DNA of 14,999 nucleotides from Candidatus Methylarchaceae archaeon HK01M. Lineage in GTDB: Archaea > Thermoproteota > Nitrososphaeria > Nitrososphaerales > JACAEJ01. The stretch spans positions 1-14,999 of the forward strand of contig JAKLZD010000027.1 of NCBI GenBank assembly GCA_024256245.1, in the 5' to 3' direction. The notes below the pieces were generated by a model. It made no database searches, was not told the origin of the DNA, and saw only the letters and a program-made list of their open reading frames with translations. The position numbers and the translations under genes were made by a program. Positions 1 through 7,048 of this stretch are shown piece after piece (position 1 is the stretch's first letter; every line of letters starts with the position of its first letter).

Positions 1-1056
1 GTATGAAAACTGGTAGCCTTTAAGTTCTCTCAAAGATGACTTTAGCTGATCAATAGTATACAGATCATCATCATCGAAGATGGAGCAGGGCTTTAAAGTG
101 TCTGGTTTACTAGAGTCGCCCAAAATCACTATCACCCTCTTCACCGCTTCTTTTGACCTCTTTTTGATGGGGTTCCATTCTTTCTTGACCACAGCGGTAA
201 AAATTAAGCGACGCTCCATCATGCCAAGATCCTGATTTCTCTGGGAACTAGAAGAAATTTCACCATCAACAGAGATATCACTGAAAGCTGCTGTTTTCAG
301 AAGCTGGATCAGACTTTCCTTGGTGTAAAGCCTTTCTGCGTAGAATTGGTCGGCAACCACGCCCTTTTCCACATGGGTAATCACTTCTCTCGATATCAGA
401 CGCTCTCCATCAACGGAAAGGGAGCGCTCCCTACATACAAAGTAATTCTTATTTATCCATTCCCAAGAGCGAGTTTGAAAATTTTTTCTTAAATATTCTC
501 CATCAGAGACATCGATGAGCACCTTACCCCAAGGTTTTAAAACTCTAAACATCTCTTCTAAAACTCTTAGGTCATCTTGGATGGTATCGAAATAGCCAAA
601 ACTGTTCCCCAGCATCAAAACCGTATCAAAGGTATCGGTTGGATATGGCAGTTTTCGGGCATCGCCTTCTCTAAATCTAACATTCAGACCATCTCTTTTA
701 GCAGACGATTTGGCCTTTTGTATCAGATAATGGGAGCGGTCCAATCCTTCGACGTATTTGAAACCTCTCCTTGCCAGTTCCAGAGTATGGCGCCCCTGAC
801 CGCAACATAGGTCCAGAATCTTATCTTCAGGAGAAAGTTTCAGGATTCTTGAGATCATATCGACTTCTCGACGGGTTACGCTCTGATCGTCCACGAGATC
901 TGCATCTGTTTTCAGGTAAAGTGAATTAAATATACGCCTCCACCAGTCCGGAGGAACGAGTTCCTCGAGGTGGGGGATAGGACCAAAGCATTTTGTCTCT
1001 TTAGATCTTCTTCTTTGAGGAGGTTTTTCTTTGGATAGTTTTTCCATCATCATCAT
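1..1056 (-). CDS. SAM-dependent methyltransferase, probably fused to a D-Ala-D-Ala-ligase-like domain (3' end cut off)
   Basis: 352 codons are open from the start to the window edge, so the C-terminus is missing. Residues about 70-180 form a class I methyltransferase fold: SAM-binding motif I is ILDLCCGQGR (79-88), the acidic end of strand 2 is GLD (about 104-106), and motif IV lies around the MLGNSFGYFD segment (147-156). Methyltransferase-like strands continue to about residue 290. A basic linker (KKRSKEAVKR) follows, then a new strand RVIVILGD and an acidic FDDDDLYTID segment. This resembles the N-terminus of a D-alanine-D-alanine-ligase-like ATP-grasp protein; that match is from memory and the ATP-grasp core lies outside the window. 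Four ATG codons stand in a row (1056-1045) behind AAGG, so the exact start is uncertain by up to three residues. A TATA-like element lies near 1112-1120. The methyl acceptor is unknown. Confidence 0.8.
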   Translation of the reverse strand, partial: MMMMEKLSKEKPPQRRRSKETKCFGPIPHLEELVPPDWWRRIFNSLYLKTDADLVDDQSVTRREVDMISRILKLSPEDKILDLCCGQGRHTLELARRGFKYVEGLDRSHYLIQKAKSSAKRDGLNVRFREGDARKLPYPTDTFDTVLMLGNSFGYFDTIQDDLRVLEEMFRVLKPWGKVLIDVSDGEYLRKNFQTRSWEWINKNYFVCRERSLSVDGERLISREVITHVEKGVVADQFYAERLYTKESLIQLLKTAAFSDISVDGEISSSSQRNQDLGMMERRLIFTAVVKKEWNPIKKRSKEAVKRVIVILGDSSKPDTLKPCSIFDDDDLYTIDQLKSSLRELKGYQFSY

Positions 1057-1593
1057 CCTTATGGAAAAATTTTGCCAGTCAACGTATTAGCACACCATAC
1101 CATAAGAGGTTAGATAAAAACTTTACAAACAGATAGATATTCCATATTTTCATCGATATACGAACTACGAAAATAGAATTCTGTTGTTATCTTATACAAA
1201 ATCATTTTTATGATCATATTTTTTACCAATTAATTAAGGAGTAAGTGATAGGCCATAGTCCCGACATTAGAGGATGAGATGAAAATAGTAAGAGAGTACG
1301 TCTACCCATTAGAAGATAAGAAAGCCCAAAAAGCTTAAGGTGTGCACAATACGATAGAAAAGTGGATCATAAGATAAAAAGAGAGGAACCCTGGAAGAAT
1401 AACTCTAATCTTGGTTAAGGAGAAAATTTGTTTATAAATAATTTTACTTCAACAAGAATGGAAGCCTTTAAAAATATTTACGATTGTGTGCATTATCGGA
1501 TAAAGATTTTCTATATAGAATATATAGCAAAATATAGATAATATCGATAAAATATATATTCTGTTCATCGAAGGAGAGCTCAGAGGTGATGGT
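1057..1593. other. Intergenic region between the methyltransferase gene and pstS
   Basis: This 537-base AT-rich gap lies between divergent genes and holds both promoters. Only very short reading frames occur. One starts at ATG 1278 and encodes 19 residues (MKIVREYVYPLEDKKAQKA) before TAA. It faintly resembles the N-terminus of TnpB/OrfB-type transposases, but nothing convincing follows, so I treat it as a possible remnant at most. No RNA gene was recognised. Confidence 0.5.
1511..1560 (+). promoter_or_regulatory. AT-rich promoter region of pstS with a palindrome
   Basis: A perfect 7-bp inverted repeat, CTATATA-GAA-TATATAG, occupies 1511-1527. A second TATA-like run, TAAAATATATA, occupies about 1548-1558. 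A TATA box there would place transcription start near 1580, just before the ribosome binding site at 1583-1590. The palindrome could be an operator for phosphate control or only part of a very AT-rich promoter; I recognise no known operator. Confidence 0.4.
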
Positions 1594-2427
1594 TTGCAAC
1601 GTAATACGATAATAGCCATGGTGATAGTAGCAATTGTGATCGTTGCTATAAGCCTTATTGCATTACAATTCGCACGTCCAGTGGGTGGAGAATTAAAGAT
1701 CGCAGGATCGACAACAGTACTGCCGATAACTCAAGAATGCGCCCGCCTTTATATGGAAAAAGTCTGCCCTTGTACAAGAATTTCAGTAAGCGGAGGTGGG
1801 TCAGGCACAGGAATACAGCTTGTAGGGGACGGTCTCATAGACATAGGTGCAGCGTCCAGAGACTTAAAACCGTCTGAACTCGATCAATGGCCAGACTTAC
1901 AACCAGTTGCTATCGGAAAAGACAGTGTTGCGATTATAGTGCATCCAAGCAATCCCATAGACGATCTGACTTTAGAGCAAATTGCTCAAATCTTCGCTGG
2001 AGATATAACCAATTGGAGCAATGTCGGAGGTGAAGATGCTCCGATTAACCTGATCACAAGAGAAGAAGGTTCTGGCACAAGGGGTATATTTGAAGAAAAG
2101 GTGATGGAGTCCTTTGGAAAAGAGATAGCTGGAGAAGCTTTGGTTAAAACGTCTAACGGCGAAGTGAGAGCAATAGTTGCCACGGACGATAATTCAATGG
2201 CATACTTATCATTGGGATACGTAGATGGAACATTGAAAGCAATTAGTATAGGTGGTATCGAGGCGACCATAGAGAACGTCCTTTCTGAGGATTATCCTAT
2301 CATCAGAACTCTCTGGCTAATAACAAAAGGCACGCCAAATACATTAGCTCAAAGTTTCATCGATTTCGTCTTGAGTGATGAAGGGCAACAAGTAGTAGAA
2401 GAACTCGGTTATACCAAGGTGGAATAA
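1594..2427 (+). CDS. pstS: Phosphate ABC transporter substrate-binding protein PstS
   Basis: This extracytoplasmic protein binds phosphate and delivers it to the PstCA channel. Residues about 6-26 are strongly hydrophobic (uncleaved anchor or signal peptide). There is no lipobox cysteine, so a membrane anchor rather than a lipoprotein is inferred. Family motifs are in order: GSTTVLPI, then SGGGSGTGIQ, then GAASRDLK, then EEGSGTRGIFEE; the first, second and fourth are typical phosphate-contacting loops. The length, 277 residues, is normal for the family. The start is TTG, chosen because GAGGTGAT (1583-1590) sits three bases upstream; an ATG overlapping that site (1589) is in another frame that stops quickly. 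It is the first gene of pstSCAB. Confidence 0.93.
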   Translation: MQRNTIIAMVIVAIVIVAISLIALQFARPVGGELKIAGSTTVLPITQECARLYMEKVCPCTRISVSGGGSGTGIQLVGDGLIDIGAASRDLKPSELDQWPDLQPVAIGKDSVAIIVHPSNPIDDLTLEQIAQIFAGDITNWSNVGGEDAPINLITREEGSGTRGIFEEKVMESFGKEIAGEALVKTSNGEVRAIVATDDNSMAYLSLGYVDGTLKAISIGGIEATIENVLSEDYPIIRTLWLITKGTPNTLAQSFIDFVLSDEGQQVVEELGYTKVE

Positions 2428-2448
2428 GACTTTTTTACCACCTTTTTT
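2416..2448 (+). terminator. Hairpin plus T tract at the end of pstS
   Basis: AAGGTGG (2416-2422, inside the last pstS codons) is the exact complement of CCACCTT (2438-2444). The loop is 15 bases, and the downstream arm runs into six T residues (2443-2448). In archaea the T tract alone can terminate transcription. Here, between pstS and pstC, it could act as a partial terminator that keeps binding protein in excess over the permease. That role is inference. Confidence 0.5.
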
Positions 2449-2533
2449 GAGAAATTAGGTGATTGTTTTAGATGGTTAAAAACTTAGGTGATTAAAAACG
2501 AGAGGAATCGAAGAAAAGATAATTGAGAAGATT

Positions 2534-3355
2534 TTGCTCTTTTCCGCAACTTCTTCGATCCTTATAGTATTTTTTATAATCGCATTCATGCTGTCCGAAG
2601 GATGGTCTGCCATTAACTTGGATTTCATATTTGGTCTAATATGGCACCCAAAAACTAACGAATTTGGAATTTTGCCCATAATTGTCAGTACAGTAATTGT
2701 TGGAGTCGGTGCCGTGTTTATTGCATTAGTTATAGGTATCCCTTGTGCCATCTTCCTTGCAGAATTCGCTCCAAACTGGGTTAGGAATATAATCAAGCCA
2801 AGTGTTGAGATGCTCGTCGGAGTTCCTTCGATAGTTCTTGGATTCTTTGGTTTAATGTTGATAGTCCCATTCATAAGGGATAATTTGGGAGGAAGAGGAG
2901 AATGTATACTTGCTGGATGGATAATTCTTTCAATAATGACTTTGCCTCATGTAATAAGCATTTCTGAAGATGCGATAAGGGCTGTTCCAAATTCTTACAG
3001 AGAAGCATCCCTTACTCTTGGTGCAACAAAATGGCAGACGGTCAGAAACATAACTTTACCAAATGCCAAGTCTGGGATACTAGCCTCTCTGATTTTAGGA
3101 ATGGGAAATGCTGTAGGTGAGACTATGGCTGTCTATATGGTGATAGGAAATCCAAACATACCATGGATTCCAACATCTATCTTGGATAGCGTTAGGGTAT
3201 TGACATCAACGATAGTCATGGAGTATGGTTATGTGGCATGGGGCTCCCAACATCAGCATGCATTATTTGCAATAGGGGTCGTTTTGTTCGTTTTGGTTGC
3301 TATCATCAACTTGATGGCAAGATATGCAATAAAAAGAGGTATGATTGAAAGATGA
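2534..3355 (+). CDS. pstC: Phosphate ABC transporter permease PstC (true start uncertain)
   Basis: PstC is one of the two membrane subunits of the phosphate channel. Six hydrophobic segments are visible. The cytoplasmic EAA-type coupling loop, which contacts the PstB ATPase, has the pattern REASLTLGATKWQT followed by ITLPNA. The given start is a TTG with no ribosome binding site. The same frame is open upstream to 2492 and encodes KTRGIEEKIIEKI, a charged helix typical of PstC N-termini, so the real protein is probably longer. ATG 2472, preceded by TTAGGTGATT (2455-2464), would join this frame if one T were added near 2491-2493. The 3' end overlaps pstA by four bases (ATGA). Confidence 0.88.
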   Translation: MLFSATSSILIVFFIIAFMLSEGWSAINLDFIFGLIWHPKTNEFGILPIIVSTVIVGVGAVFIALVIGIPCAIFLAEFAPNWVRNIIKPSVEMLVGVPSIVLGFFGLMLIVPFIRDNLGGRGECILAGWIILSIMTLPHVISISEDAIRAVPNSYREASLTLGATKWQTVRNITLPNAKSGILASLILGMGNAVGETMAVYMVIGNPNIPWIPTSILDSVRVLTSTIVMEYGYVAWGSQHQHALFAIGVVLFVLVAIINLMARYAIKRGMIER

Positions 3356-4191
3356 ACGAACAAAGAAAGGAAAGAATTGTAAAAGCCTTTCTATGGGTTA
3401 CTGGTCTGACATCTGTTTTTATCTTATTGTCAATAATCGTCTACATATATGTGAATGGTGTAGGTATTATAAGCCTTGAGTTCTTAACGAGTTACCCATA
3501 CCGTTTTGAGTATGGAGGAATATTCCCGCAGATAGTCGGCTCTTTGCTTCTCGTTGCAATCTGTTTGCTCTTCGCTACCCCTATCGGTATAGGTTCAGGG
3601 ATATATCTCGCTGAATATGCATCTGATAACATTCTAACTAAGACGATAAGGTTCTTTGTAGAAACCCTTGCAGGAATTCCTTCTATCATAATAGGGTTGT
3701 TTGGACTGGCTTTTTTTGTTCACTATTTATTTGGATTTTCTTTGCTTTCTGGTGGTCTTGCATTGGGATTCATGATCCTCCCATGGACGGTTAGAGTGTC
3801 TGAAGAAGCGATAAGGGCTGTACCAAATTCTTACAGAGAAGCATCCCTTACTCTTGGTGCAACAAAATGGCAGACGATGTGGAACGTTGTATTGAGAAGT
3901 GCAACTCCAAGTATAATAACGGGGATATTGCTCGGTCTTGGGAAGGCGATAGGGGAGACTGCTATTATCCTACTAACGGCCGGGTCTGGTCTTGAGGCAT
4001 TTTTGCCAATCTCTATATTCGATGCCGTCGGCTCTTTACCAGTTTATATCTTCATGCTGGCAACACAAGGTCATACCTCCGCTGCTTTTGATAGGGCATT
4101 TGGTGCTTCACTCGTTCTGGTCACTATGTTTTTAATAATAAACTTAGGGGCTCTTCTTTTAAGAAATTACCTTGTTAGGAGGCAAAGATAA
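3352..4191 (+). CDS. pstA: Phosphate ABC transporter permease PstA
   Basis: PstA is the second channel-forming subunit of the phosphate importer. It has 279 residues, an N-terminal membrane segment at about 13-35, and five further hydrophobic segments. The EAA coupling loop is REASLTLGATKWQT followed by VVLRSA. The start codon ATG overlaps the pstC stop as ATGA, implying translational coupling. The sequence around the EAA loop (3799-3876) matches pstC (2963-3040) at 76 of 78 bases, far above the similarity elsewhere in the two genes. PstB follows after two bases. Confidence 0.92.
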   Translation: MNEQRKERIVKAFLWVTGLTSVFILLSIIVYIYVNGVGIISLEFLTSYPYRFEYGGIFPQIVGSLLLVAICLLFATPIGIGSGIYLAEYASDNILTKTIRFFVETLAGIPSIIIGLFGLAFFVHYLFGFSLLSGGLALGFMILPWTVRVSEEAIRAVPNSYREASLTLGATKWQTMWNVVLRSATPSIITGILLGLGKAIGETAIILLTAGSGLEAFLPISIFDAVGSLPVYIFMLATQGHTSAAFDRAFGASLVLVTMFLIINLGALLLRNYLVRRQR

Positions 4192-4193
4192 AA

Positions 4194-5048
4194 ATGACCG
4201 ATCTCAGTAGAAGTGAAGGAAGAATCTTCTCAGATCAGTATAGGACAGTTCAACTATCAGAGAGTAAAACGGTGAAAGATGACGTTAGGATGGTAAAAGA
4301 TAAGATAGATGTTAGAAATCTGAATCTTTGGTTCACAGATAGACACATCCTTCAAGATTTGAGTCTTTCAATAAAAAGTAACAGTGTCACAGCTATAATG
4401 GGTCCATCTGGATGTGGTAAGACAACCTTCATAAGGGCTATTAATAGGATGAACGAAATTATAGAAGGGTGTCGCACTACTGGAGAAGTGTTTCTCGATG
4501 GAGTTAACATATATGATGAAAAGATAAATGTTTTTGAGCTCAGAAAAAAGGTAGGAATGGTACACCAAAAACCCAACCCATTCCCTAAGTCGATCTTCGA
4601 TAATGCTGCATATGGATTGAGAATTCATAACATGGTGAACGGGAAGAAGCTTGAAAAGGATGTAGAACAAGCGTTGAGAGAAGCAGCACTTTGGGATGAA
4701 GTTAACGACAGATTGAAAGAATCAGCTCTACGACTTTCAGGTGGACAGCAACAGAGATTGTGCATAGCAAGGGCATTGGCAGTGAAACCAGAAGTCATAC
4801 TTTTCGATGAACCTTGTTCCGCACTCGACCCTACTGCGACAGCAAAAATAGAAGGCTTGATACAAAGGCTCAAGGAAAATTATACAGTGGTAATTGTGAC
4901 TCATAACTTACAACAAGCAGCAAGGGTTTCCGATTTTGTAGCCTTCTTATATCTAGGAAGACTCATCGAGTACGGAAGGACGAAGGACATGTTCATAAAT
5001 CCCAAGAATGAACTTACAGAGAGGTACATAACTGGCAAGTTTGGTTGA
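4194..5048 (+). CDS. pstB: Phosphate ABC transporter ATPase PstB
   Basis: PstB is the cytoplasmic ATPase that powers phosphate import. It carries all ABC motifs: Walker A GPSGCGKT (70-77), Q-loop VHQKPNPFP (Gln125), signature LSGGQ (181-185), Walker B VILFDE (201-206) and switch His237 in VTHN. VHQKPNPFP is characteristic of PstB. It has 284 residues, about 30 more than a typical PstB, because of a charged N-terminal tail before the first strand (KIDVRNLNLWF). The ATG at 4194 is preferred because AGGAGG (4177-4182) lies upstream at the end of pstA; a later in-frame ATG at 4290 would give a conventional length. No phoU follows in this window. Confidence 0.95.
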   Translation: MTDLSRSEGRIFSDQYRTVQLSESKTVKDDVRMVKDKIDVRNLNLWFTDRHILQDLSLSIKSNSVTAIMGPSGCGKTTFIRAINRMNEIIEGCRTTGEVFLDGVNIYDEKINVFELRKKVGMVHQKPNPFPKSIFDNAAYGLRIHNMVNGKKLEKDVEQALREAALWDEVNDRLKESALRLSGGQQQRLCIARALAVKPEVILFDEPCSALDPTATAKIEGLIQRLKENYTVVIVTHNLQQAARVSDFVAFLYLGRLIEYGRTKDMFINPKNELTERYITGKFG

Positions 5049-5207
5049 GACGATTACACAGTAGGTCTTATTATGGGTACCATATAATGTCTTTTAAAAG
5101 AGACGGAATTCCATATACTAAATGACAAACCCAAGCATGGTGGGAGCATTTATTCTTATCAGTGGTACCTATATCGAATATCGGTAAGACTCATAGCAAG
5201 AGGAATA

Positions 5208-5654
5208 TTGAAGGTCGATAAAAAGGAGAGCATCTTGTTTATCTGTACACATAATTCAGCCCGGTCTCAGATGGCGGAAGGATTTTTAAGGGCTCTCTAT
5301 AGTGCTCGATATAAAGCATACAGTGCTGGGATAGAACCTACACGCGTGAATCCCTACGCTATCAAGGTGATGGCGGAGATCGACATCGATATTTCGAGAC
5401 ATCTTTCAAAGAGTGTGGAGGAATTCCGTGGGATGAAATTTGACTATGTGGCTACAGTCTATGACTATGGGAAAGAGACCTGTCCTTTCTTCCCAAGCGG
5501 GAAAAGATACCTTCATAAAGGTTTTGACAAACCTTCAGATTTCATTGGAAGAGAGGATGAAAAGATGGCCCTTTTTAGGCGTATGAGAGATGAAATCAGA
5601 GGTTGGGTTGAGAAAACTTTTGGTGAAGAACATAAAAAAGCCAAAGGCGCATAG
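5208..5654 (+). CDS. ArsC/low-molecular-weight protein tyrosine phosphatase family protein
   Basis: Residues 9-20 contain the phosphate-binding loop CTHNSARS, a CX5R signature with nucleophile Cys13 and Arg19. Asp107 in FDKP matches the acid-loop aspartate. The 148-residue length and the ETCPFFP and HKGFDKP segments match thioredoxin-coupled ArsC arsenate reductases better than classical tyrosine phosphatases. Such ArsC enzymes relay a disulfide through three cysteines. Here the first (Cys13) and last (Cys92 in ETCP) are present, but the middle position in VATVYD is Tyr85. Arsenate reduction by the standard route is therefore doubtful. The start is TTG behind GAGG. Its position after pstB may reflect phosphate/arsenate handling, but it has its own TATA-like CTTTTAAAAG (5091-5100). 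Confidence 0.8.
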   Translation: MKVDKKESILFICTHNSARSQMAEGFLRALYSARYKAYSAGIEPTRVNPYAIKVMAEIDIDISRHLSKSVEEFRGMKFDYVATVYDYGKETCPFFPSGKRYLHKGFDKPSDFIGREDEKMALFRRMRDEIRGWVEKTFGEEHKKAKGA

Positions 5655-5839
5655 CAGAGCGTTAGTCTTTACAAGCTCAACCTTACACTCTCTTGTTAGC
5701 TCTTTTATCCATAACATTTTAAAAGCTCTTCATATTAAATCCCGCCCAAGCCGTAGTCCTCAGTCAGATAATGTGAGGGGGGAATATATTACGGCATAGA
5801 TGGCCGCCGTGGTGTAGTGGTAGTCACAGGGGCCTGTGG

Positions 5840-5851
5840 ATCCATGTAGAA
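5840..5851 (+). other. tRNA-His intron 1 (anticodon loop, 37/38)
   Basis: Twelve bases at the canonical site. Exon bases 32-35 (CUGU) pair with intron GUAG (5846-5849). Splice points fall inside three-base bulges GG^A and AA^A. The intron is too short for a second helix, so the motif is a relaxed bulge-helix-loop. Confidence 0.75.
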
Positions 5852-5872
5852 AGCCCTTAGCCCGGGTTCGAT

Positions 5873-5889
5873 ATGAATGAATACGAAAA
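5873..5889 (+). other. tRNA-His intron 2 (T loop, 59/60)
   Basis: Exon bases 54-57 (TTCG) pair perfectly with CGAA (5884-5887), forming the four-base-pair central helix. The bulges are AT^A (5871-5873) and AA^T (5888-5890). This is a proper bulge-helix-bulge site recognised by archaeal tRNA splicing endonuclease. Confidence 0.75.
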
Positions 5890-5903
5890 TCCCGGCGGCG
5901 GCC

Positions 5904-6198
5904 TTCCATATTCACGAAGGAGCTCACTTTTATAGGAGAACAGAATTGAAAACTATAACGGTGAACCGATTTTCAAAGGTGAAGATTTATCGATATGTTG
6001 AGCTTAGTTAAGTAAGGAAGAGTTGCTAGTCTGATTCTAAAATGAAATGCTAGTTATCGATAATATAATATGACTTAACCTACTTTTAGAGGCAAATTAC
6101 CTTTCTGAAAAAAGATGTTGACATAATCTAAAAAAGGTATTGTGTAAACAAAGATTGGTGATTGCTATTGATAGAATTTCTCTTTAGAATTTTTATTT
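5904..6198. other. Gap between tRNA-His and the small zinc-finger gene
   Basis: About 295 bases with no convincing gene. A TTG-initiated run near 5946 encodes only 21 residues (beginning MKTITVNRFSK) and is treated as chance. No clear terminator hairpin was seen. Confidence 0.4.
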
Positions 6199-6339
6199 TT
6201 AAACAGTTTCTCTTCTTAGCTGATGGTCCTTGAACTTGTTGATATGTGCTACGGCCTTGCCAACACTGACAAAGTGCTTGCCACAATTACACTCGTATTC
6301 AAAAGCAGCATCAGGGGAACTTTCTCCTTTTTTACTCAT
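6199..6339 (-). CDS. 46-residue C2H2-type zinc-finger protein
   Basis: ATG 6339-6337 to TAA 6201-6199 encodes 46 residues. The centre has the pattern C17-x-C19-x12-H32-x6-H39 (ECNCGKHF, then AHINKFKDHQ), a small zinc-finger knuckle of the kind common in tiny archaeal proteins. The N-terminus is polar (MSKKGESSPD) and the C-terminus basic. Upstream GAGGT lies nine bases before the ATG, and a TATA-like TTTATAAAAA lies at about 6406-6416. The function is unknown; nucleic-acid binding is only an inference from fold type. Regular spacing of Cys and His, a ribosome binding site and a TATA element support a real gene. Confidence 0.65.
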   Translation of the reverse strand: MSKKGESSPDAAFEYECNCGKHFVSVGKAVAHINKFKDHQLRRETV

Positions 6340-6660
6340 CATTCATCTACCTCGACTTCTGCCTCGATCTGCTAATATTTTAGCTTTTTGGCAGTCGATT
6401 TTCAAATTTTTATAAATGAGGACAATCAATCAATCTGAAGGCAATTTGAACGTTATGAGGTTTAGGGCTTATAATTTACCCATACTTTTTTAATAATATT
6501 TTATTTCAGTAAAAGGGAGCGAAAATACTAGACATTAAAATCACTTACTCAGTCGGTTCAGCAGTATACCTGATAACATATGAGTCAGAAAAAACTTTTG
6601 CCATAGAATCATAATTTTATAGGTATTTCGCGCTCTTAAGGAGAAGGGGAGATGGAAGAT
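6340..6660. other. Gap between two minus-strand genes
   Basis: Apart from the TATA-like element of the zinc-finger gene, I see no gene or RNA here. A plus-strand ATG near 6652 behind a purine-rich site encodes only 15 residues and overlaps the end of the next gene. Confidence 0.4.
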
Positions 6661-6688
6661 AAAAAAGGAGAAGAAAGAGTCTTCTTTT
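6661..6688 (-). terminator. T-rich terminator after the small barrel protein
   Basis: On the minus strand the sequence past the stop codon is a purine-rich arm, a complementary pyrimidine arm (TTTCTTCT) and then six T residues (6666-6661). A T tract is sufficient for archaeal termination. The stem is weak. Confidence 0.4.
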
Positions 6689-6991
6689 CTACCCCATGAT
6701 CTTTTTTATTACGTCTTCTACTAGTTTGGCTTGTCGGATTCCCACGTCATTCCAGAATGCAAAGCCTATCTCGACGAAATAGTTTTCTACCGCTTGCTGG
6801 GATGGGGCTTCAACAATAAAATAGACCGAATGATCTAAGAGTGTAGTGTAGGCACTAATAATTTTGATTTCATGTTTTTTAGCGGCTTCCTCTCTTGCCC
6901 CAACGGCTTCCTTAAACTTGTTCTTAACCTCGGTGTTGAACATGAGACAGGATTCAGGGGTATGCTTCATAAACACGGCGAAGATTGGCAA
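6689..6991 (-). CDS. Small protein of the dimeric alpha/beta-barrel type, function unknown
   Basis: One hundred residues starting MPIFAVFMKHTPESC. The alternation of strands and helices (PIFAVFMKH; a helix rich in Lys and Glu around KEAVGAREEAAKKHE; strands IKIISAYTTLL and VYFIVEAPS; a final helix) is typical of ferredoxin-like alpha/beta-barrel proteins such as the GYD/EthD/Dabb groups. Many of these are small dimeric enzymes or binding proteins. I cannot assign a substrate. The start is TTG 6991-6989, chosen because GGAGGT (6998-7003) is seven bases upstream and a TATA-like TTATTTAAAT lies at about 7027-7037; GTG 6994 would add one residue. Confidence 0.65.
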   Translation of the reverse strand: MPIFAVFMKHTPESCLMFNTEVKNKFKEAVGAREEAAKKHEIKIISAYTTLLDHSVYFIVEAPSQQAVENYFVEIGFAFWNDVGIRQAKLVEDVIKKIMG

Positions 6992-7048
6992 CACATTTAC
7001 CTCCAATCTAGAATATGATTTCTACATTTAAATAATTATATTAGTATA

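Larger units (their letters stand above)
5802..5903 (+). tRNA. tRNA-His (GTG) with two introns
   Basis: Acceptor GCCGCCG (5803-5809) pairs with CGGCGGC (5896-5902). An encoded G at -1 (5802) faces C73 (5903), the hallmark of tRNA-His. The anticodon stem is GGGGC/GCCCT (5829-5833/5853-5857) and anticodon GTG is 5836-5838. T stem CCGGG (5862-5866) pairs with CCCGG (5891-5895). The D arm is GTGT...TCAC with G15. A 12-base intron (5840-5851) follows position 37 and a 17-base intron (5873-5889) lies between positions 59 and 60 of the T loop. Removing both leaves a normal 73-base tRNA with T loop TTCGATT. CCA is not encoded. The D-loop base before position 22 is G rather than the usual A21. Confidence 0.9.

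Noticed and set aside
577..810. 77-codon plus-strand frame inside the methyltransferase gene
   Set aside because: It lies opposite the methyltransferase coding strand, whose motifs are clear, and matches no family.
1278..1337. 19-residue frame resembling the start of a TnpB/OrfB transposase
   Set aside because: The resemblance is short, no zinc or catalytic motifs follow in any frame, and no insertion-sequence ends were seen.
5946..6011. 21-residue TTG frame after tRNA-His
   Set aside because: Too short, no recognisable motif and no promoter; likely chance.
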